This document shows, in pieces, positions 58,999 to 64,000 of a stretch of DNA of 64,000 nt (positions are counted from its first letter, which is position 1; the number at the start of each line of letters is the position of its first letter). The stretch comes from Paulownia fortunei. Lineage: Eukaryota; Streptophyta; Magnoliopsida; Lamiales; Paulowniaceae. The DNA lies in NCBI GenBank assembly GCA_019321725.1, contig CM033123.1:124001-188000 (forward strand). The letters are read 5' to 3'. A model generated the notes under the pieces. That model was not told the origin of the DNA. It did no database searches and saw only the letters and a program-made list of their open reading frames with translations. The position numbers and the translations under genes are program-made.

Positions 58999-61900
58999 AT
59001 GACGGCAGGCAATTCTCCGGCAACCAGCAGCAACACGCAGGCGTACGGAGAAGCATGGTACTGGGACAACCGCTACACACAGGATTCCTCCACCTTCGAT
59101 TGGTACCAAAAGTACCTCTCCCTCGCCCCTCTAATCCGCCTCTACATTCCTCGCCACCACCCAATTCTCGTCGTCGGCTGTGGCAATTCCGGTACATCAC
59201 ATCTCTATATTCTATTCTGCATCTCTCCTCCGTTCACTTTCAGGTATTATTGTGCTGATTGTTTAAATCTTGATCTCACACTATCTATATAAATCTCGTG
59301 AGTTCCCATTCCCAATGCAGTTTTATTGATTTATTTGTTATTTGAGCTAGAAACATGTATTTTGCTACGTTTTAGCCTTCTGTTCTCCAGCTTTGCCTTT
59401 GAACAAGCTCTAAATTTGCGAATTCTGAGTTGTTTGAGCCCATTTAATGCCCTGGATTCGAGTTTGCGCTCTCAATATACTTCTTTATTTTCTTGGTAAA
59501 CTCCGATATGGGCCTAGCATTGGAATTCCACCTTCTAGATGTTCCTGAAGCTGTCGATTAGTCCAGATTTAATCTTAACACTTTTATACTTGGTATACTT
59601 TCTTTAAAAAATTCCCAATATTTGCTTTTCTATTAGAATCATGAAAGATGATCTTGCTTATTTGCATTTTTTCTTCAATTATTTATGCAGAACAGGCACA
59701 CTCAAGGTAGATATATAAATAATTCCTGTATTCTTGTTAGCATTTGTTTTAATAACCTACATATGCATTCAATTTCTTTTGTTGGCTTTAGTGAGTCATC
59801 TAATAGTTTCATTTGAGAACTAATAAGACAAAGGAAAAACCGTGATTGAGATTATTGAACTTATAAATTAAAAATCTTTTTGGTGCACACAGTGACCCAT
59901 CAAACTGTAATTTATCTGCTAAAGGAAGCTTGAAAGTTACATTATGTTGGTACATTTGTTCTCCCGTGTTTGCAATATTTATCACAATCGATTCAATAAT
60001 TCCTACAAATGTAGACTAAAAGGTTTGGAGATGTTACCCAAAAGTAGGAAACTTATGTCATCTTTGTCTTAGTATGCATTTTGTAGATGACTTGGAGATC
60101 ATGTCAAAGTTGACTTCAATTAAACATGTTAATTTGTCCATTTTGTTGAGTGTAAGCTTGCTATGCTGGATGGAAAAAGAAAACAGAAAAGAGAACAATT
60201 TGCCTTTACTAAAGAAGTCAATAATTTGAAATTTTGTTAATAAGTTTAAAAGTTCTCTTTTGTACCTGTAATCTAACACCAACCAACTCAGAATATTCCT
60301 TCAGTGAAACCATTTTTTTCTTTATTTTTTTAATATTCTCTTATCTGGATACAATTGTTTCTTTCTGCAGCCTTTAGTGAAGGCATGGTTGATGATGGAT
60401 ATGATGAAATTGTCAATATTGATATCTCCTCAGTGGTGATTGAAGCAATGCAAAAGAAGTATTCAAATTGCCTGCAGCTGAAATGTATCTTTCACGGAAT
60501 ACATGAATATTTGGCAGTTAAAATTGGCCTGCAAGTGAAAGCTTTTGAATAAATTACTATAGTAAGGAGACGGATGAGTAAAAAGATTGCACTCACAATT
60601 AGGCTTTTAATGTGATTGGAATTGTTCTTATTTGGAGAAAAAAAAAGGGAAAGAAATTACGTGTCTTTAATTCTGTCACTTGTGCCTTCAGGCAATATTT
60701 CCTTAATGTCTGAGCAGTTATGATAATGGATGTACGAGATATGAGTGCCTTTGACACAAGGTCCTTTGCTGCTGTCATAGATAAAGGTAGTGTTTTTACC
60801 AAAATGTGTTTCACTAAGTAATGTTGCAGCGGTTTCTGATGCTTTTCAATATATTCTTCCAGGTACACTGGACTCTCTTTTGGTGAGTTCTCTGTATTAC
60901 ATTGGATGTTCCTTTCTAGGACTCTTTATTAGTTAATCTTATGTGTTTCTCTTTCTCCTGCAGTGTGGACACAACTCACGGCACAATGCTGCTAAGATGC
61001 TTGAGGAAGTCTGGAGGTACACTTAAGCAACTTAAAATCTTTTGCCGTTTTCTAGCTCTAATACTTGATGTTGTTTTATCCGTTTCGCTCTGTCCATAAG
61101 TTGAAGCAGTTGATGACAAATTATAGGGTCCTTAAGGATAAAGGAGTATACATTCTGGTAAGTTTACCTCATTCTCTTCCCTTCCTGAGCACTTTCCTCT
61201 TGTTCCATTTTTATTTTGATTATTTGGTAGGCTGTTCCATTCCCACCAAAAAAGAAGAGAAGAGGAGGTAGGTTGGTGGAAGGCAAAACCCAAAAATTGC
61301 TTCTGAGCATCTTGGATTCTGGATTCTGTTACGAATATGTATATAAAGCTTGCTTGTGCTTTTTCTCTGCTCCCTAACTTAGGTTTCCACATTTGCAGAT
61401 TACATATGGATCACCAGTTTATCGACTACCATTATTGAAAGACTTAACGTGGACAATTAAGTTGCATGTGATAGGTGCGGTTTGGAACTTTATTATATTC
61501 ATATATGTTATCCTGAAGATTTATTTGAAGCAGTTGTGTTTGCTCTCCAGATGAATACACCCTCATATAGGGGCCCTTTTTAGGTTTTGTAGCAATATAA
61601 CTGTGTTGTCTGTCTAGTTAGGGCAAGGCCTTTGAATGAGGTAGTCTTTTTTCACTCTCATTTTGACGTCTGTCCCACTAATTCGTTTAATAGTTAATAC
61701 CAGAACAGAACATCAGCAAGAAAAATAAAGACTTGAAATTTTTTATCCTCAATGTGCTATCAAAAAATTCTGTATCTGAGCCAGATAAAGAAATTAACTG
61801 ACACAGAAAAATGAATCATGGAATGAACTTATGATTTTTGTAATGCTTACTGGATTCTCATTCTCCTTGCCTTCACTCCTTCCTGCCTATGTCTTCAACT

Positions 61901-62278
61901 GCTTTTGTAATAATTCATTTGCACTGCTCAGTGCCAACTGCCAAAGCTCTGTCTAACTACATCATCACATGCAGGGAAACTTCAATCAGGAAATAGTTCA
62001 CATTGGACCAGGGAACTGACCACTCCCATTCCATTAGATGCGAATGGAGGCGCCCCAGAAACTGTCGTGGGAATGAATGCTGATGTTCACTATATTTATG
62101 TATGCATAAAGGTTAGTACCGACTAACAATCTGTGTTGCATTCAACATTTTTTTGGCCTAAAGTTCACCTGAGCAAATACCTTGCACTGCTTTGAAGTTG
62201 ATAGTTTTAAACTAGGCTTGCTGCTCTTAAACTTAACCTCTGCTTGTTCAGGATGACTCTGGGAAGAGTGAAGCATGA
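58999..62278 (+). CDS. Class I SAM-dependent methyltransferase (METTL13/EEF1AKMT4-like)
   Basis: Relatives of this small Rossmann-fold methyltransferase methylate lysine on elongation factor 1A; the plant substrate is not shown here. Nine exons are read: 58999-59191, 60371-60484, 60718-60786, 60863-60882, 60964-61016, 61127-61157, 61399-61474, 61975-62111 and 62252-62278, giving 239 residues with all phases closed. The N-terminus has the family motif YGEAWYWDNRY and FDWYQKY. Motif I is ILVVGCGNSAF at about residues 56-66, motif II is EIVNIDISSVVIEAM, and MDVRDMSAF and AVIDKGTLDSLLCG follow. Motif IV is EVWRVLKDKGVYILITYGSP. The tail has DVHYIYVCIKDDS. Exon 4 is only 20 bases. The start at 58999 precedes the conserved block by 15 residues. 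Confidence 0.9.
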
Positions 62279-64000
62279 GTCATCAGGGGAATGATGATGA
62301 GATCACCTTCAGCTATCTGTACTGGGGGATTATTATTCATCATTGTCATTGATAAACTAAGGCTGGGAGTGATTGCTATTTAATGGTATGAGTTTAGCAA
62401 ATACTTAGGAGGGTTGCGGAAGTTGGCTCAACTGCTGATTAGATGAGCGCATTGCTTCATCATTCTTCTATTTGGCTGAAAAATATCCTTTTTTATTTTT
62501 TTTTTTCAAATTTTATTTTGGTCTGTGTCCTCGTGCTAATCTTGAAATGATCCAAATCACATGAATTCAGATCTCTACCAAAGGTTTTTCTTCCCCTTGA
62601 GAGAGAAGCGAATTATCATGGCTTTGCTGCTGGATTGTTTGTGAACTTGTTGGTTTTGACAAATCAAGACGGCATTTCCGCATGCTAACTACTACTCATT
62701 GCTCAAATCAAGAAAAATATTCGGGCCACCTTTGAGGAGCTTAAAATTTGCAAACAATTTATGTCTTGGATAATAACATTATTTTCATTAGAAAATTCAA
62801 AAAATTTGAATTGAAGCTCGACAATTGTCTGACGAGAACATGAAAGTAGAATACCTTTTTCCTGACAAGATGATGACAATTGTCTTTCAATATTCCTTGA
62901 TGCAGTGTTTTTCTTAGATCTTAGTCTATATCCAAATTTAACAATAATCGTATCGTACTGCACATCCCTTTCTAATGATTAGTCCCACATAAGCTGTGGC
63001 TGAGTAGCAGAGGAATGATCCCCATTTTTCACTTTAAAATAACTCCATATATTGGTACTTGCACATGATGGTCAGTTTTATAAAAAGAAAGGCGAGTTGG
63101 GTTTGGATAACTTGAACAATTTTTACATATTTTTGTCAATTTCAATTCCAAAACTTATCAAATAGTTAATATTTGTTAAAAAGAAATTAAATTGCTATAT
63201 ATATACTGTAAGTACTACTGTGTAAGATTAGAATCGTACGTCGAAGAGGGCAGTCGCTTCAAATTCTAGTCTAGTCCACGCCACGCAACGACATGACACG
63301 ACAAAAGCCTCACAAGAAAGCAACTCATTGCCACGTCAGTTCCTATCATTTATTAATAATTATAATTTTATTCTAAATAATAAAATCCTCAAATCTATCT
63401 CTCTCTGCTCCGGTAGTATAGTCAGGTGTGGACACAGAATTTGACTTTCCTCCATTAACATACCCACTCACACCCTTCCTCCAGTTTCTACAGTTACAAC
63501 CCCACTCATCTAGTGTGTTTGTGCATCCCAACCTCCAACAGCCTGCTACTCCCACAATACAACTGCAAGAATTGCAGCAATATTAACCATTTTAATTTTC
63601 CTTCGCCCCTTTGTCCTCTCTCTCTCTAAAACCTGAAGCCCTTTTGTCTGGAAATTTTTCTTACTGCAAAACCTTGACCTTTTTTAGGGTTTTTCAGTCC
63701 CTTCTTCAATACTCAGTATACTTTTTTTGGCATTTCATTCATTCAATTTCTAGTGAAATTATTTTATTTGAAAGTCTCCATAGGCTCATACTACATTTTC
63801 TTGAAAAAGAAACTGTAATCACAGAGAAATTTCTATGGCAGAGATTACACGTTTTTTTCCTGATCAAGCGTTAGGTTGGTTTGTTTATTTGTTTATTTAT
63901 TTATTTTGGTTAACTCTTTCTTTCTCTGCTTTGTGCTAGGAAATTGTTAATGCTTTGTGCTTATTATTTACCCTGCATTACTGTCCTTGTTCATATTGCT
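62279..64000. other. Methyltransferase 3' UTR and possible promoter of a following gene
   Basis: The first few hundred bases are 3' UTR. A CCACGTCA word (an ACGT-core element) occurs at 63332-63339. From about 63600 the DNA becomes CT-rich (CCTCTCTCTCTC) and leader-like, which suggests a gene starting beyond 64000. No coding exon is seen. Confidence 0.4.

Overview
This window is nuclear DNA from a flowering plant, most likely a eudicot. It is AT-rich and gene-sparse. Its genes have many introns with plant-type GT-AG borders, a pyrimidine-rich 5' leader, and plant-only families (NPSN SNARE, SPL/SBP factor, PTI1 kinase, X8 protein). I saw no prokaryotic, organellar or viral gene block, no CRISPR and no tRNA or rRNA. 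I do not assign a species.

Layout, left to right. (-) 1-2605: mitochondrial pyruvate dehydrogenase kinase, with its last exon outside the window. (+) 4524-10160: Qb-SNARE of the NPSN13 type. (-) 10995-16240: a sugar-phosphate/nucleotide-sugar translocator-like pseudogene in nine exons, with three separate lesions. (+) 20723-22525: a receptor-like kinase fragment cut off in the activation segment, also a pseudogene. (-) 23384-26032: a PTI1-like cytoplasmic kinase, complete, with an Asp-to-Glu change in the DFD motif. 27.2-32.2 kb: AT-rich intergenic DNA. (+) 32529-38502: a long SPL1/SPL12-type SBP transcription factor with ankyrin repeats. (+) 40021-41236: a small secreted X8 (CBM43) protein. 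(-) 42380-43561: S-adenosylmethionine synthase, with a single coding exon and an intron in its 5' UTR. 44.4-48.9 kb: repeat-rich intergenic DNA. (-) 48992-50547: proteasome assembly chaperone 4 homologue. 50.6-56.1 kb: intergenic DNA with repeats. (+) 56149-57889: membrane RING-H2 protein. (+) 58999-62278: class I SAM-dependent methyltransferase. 62.3-64 kb: possibly the promoter or leader of the next gene.

The genes are unrelated housekeeping and regulatory genes in ordinary plant order, not an operon or pathway. One loose link is that SAM synthase makes the cofactor used by the methyltransferase 16 kb away, but nothing in the sequence suggests a cluster. Exon borders were set by hand from reading-frame phase, splice dinucleotides and remembered family sequences, and the phases close for every intact complete gene. 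UTR ends and transcription starts are inferred. I found no convincing new biological system. The points most worth a second look are the two decaying genes, the altered kinase catalytic motif, two candidate GC-AG introns, an in-frame retainable intron in the SPL gene, and several diverged repeats.
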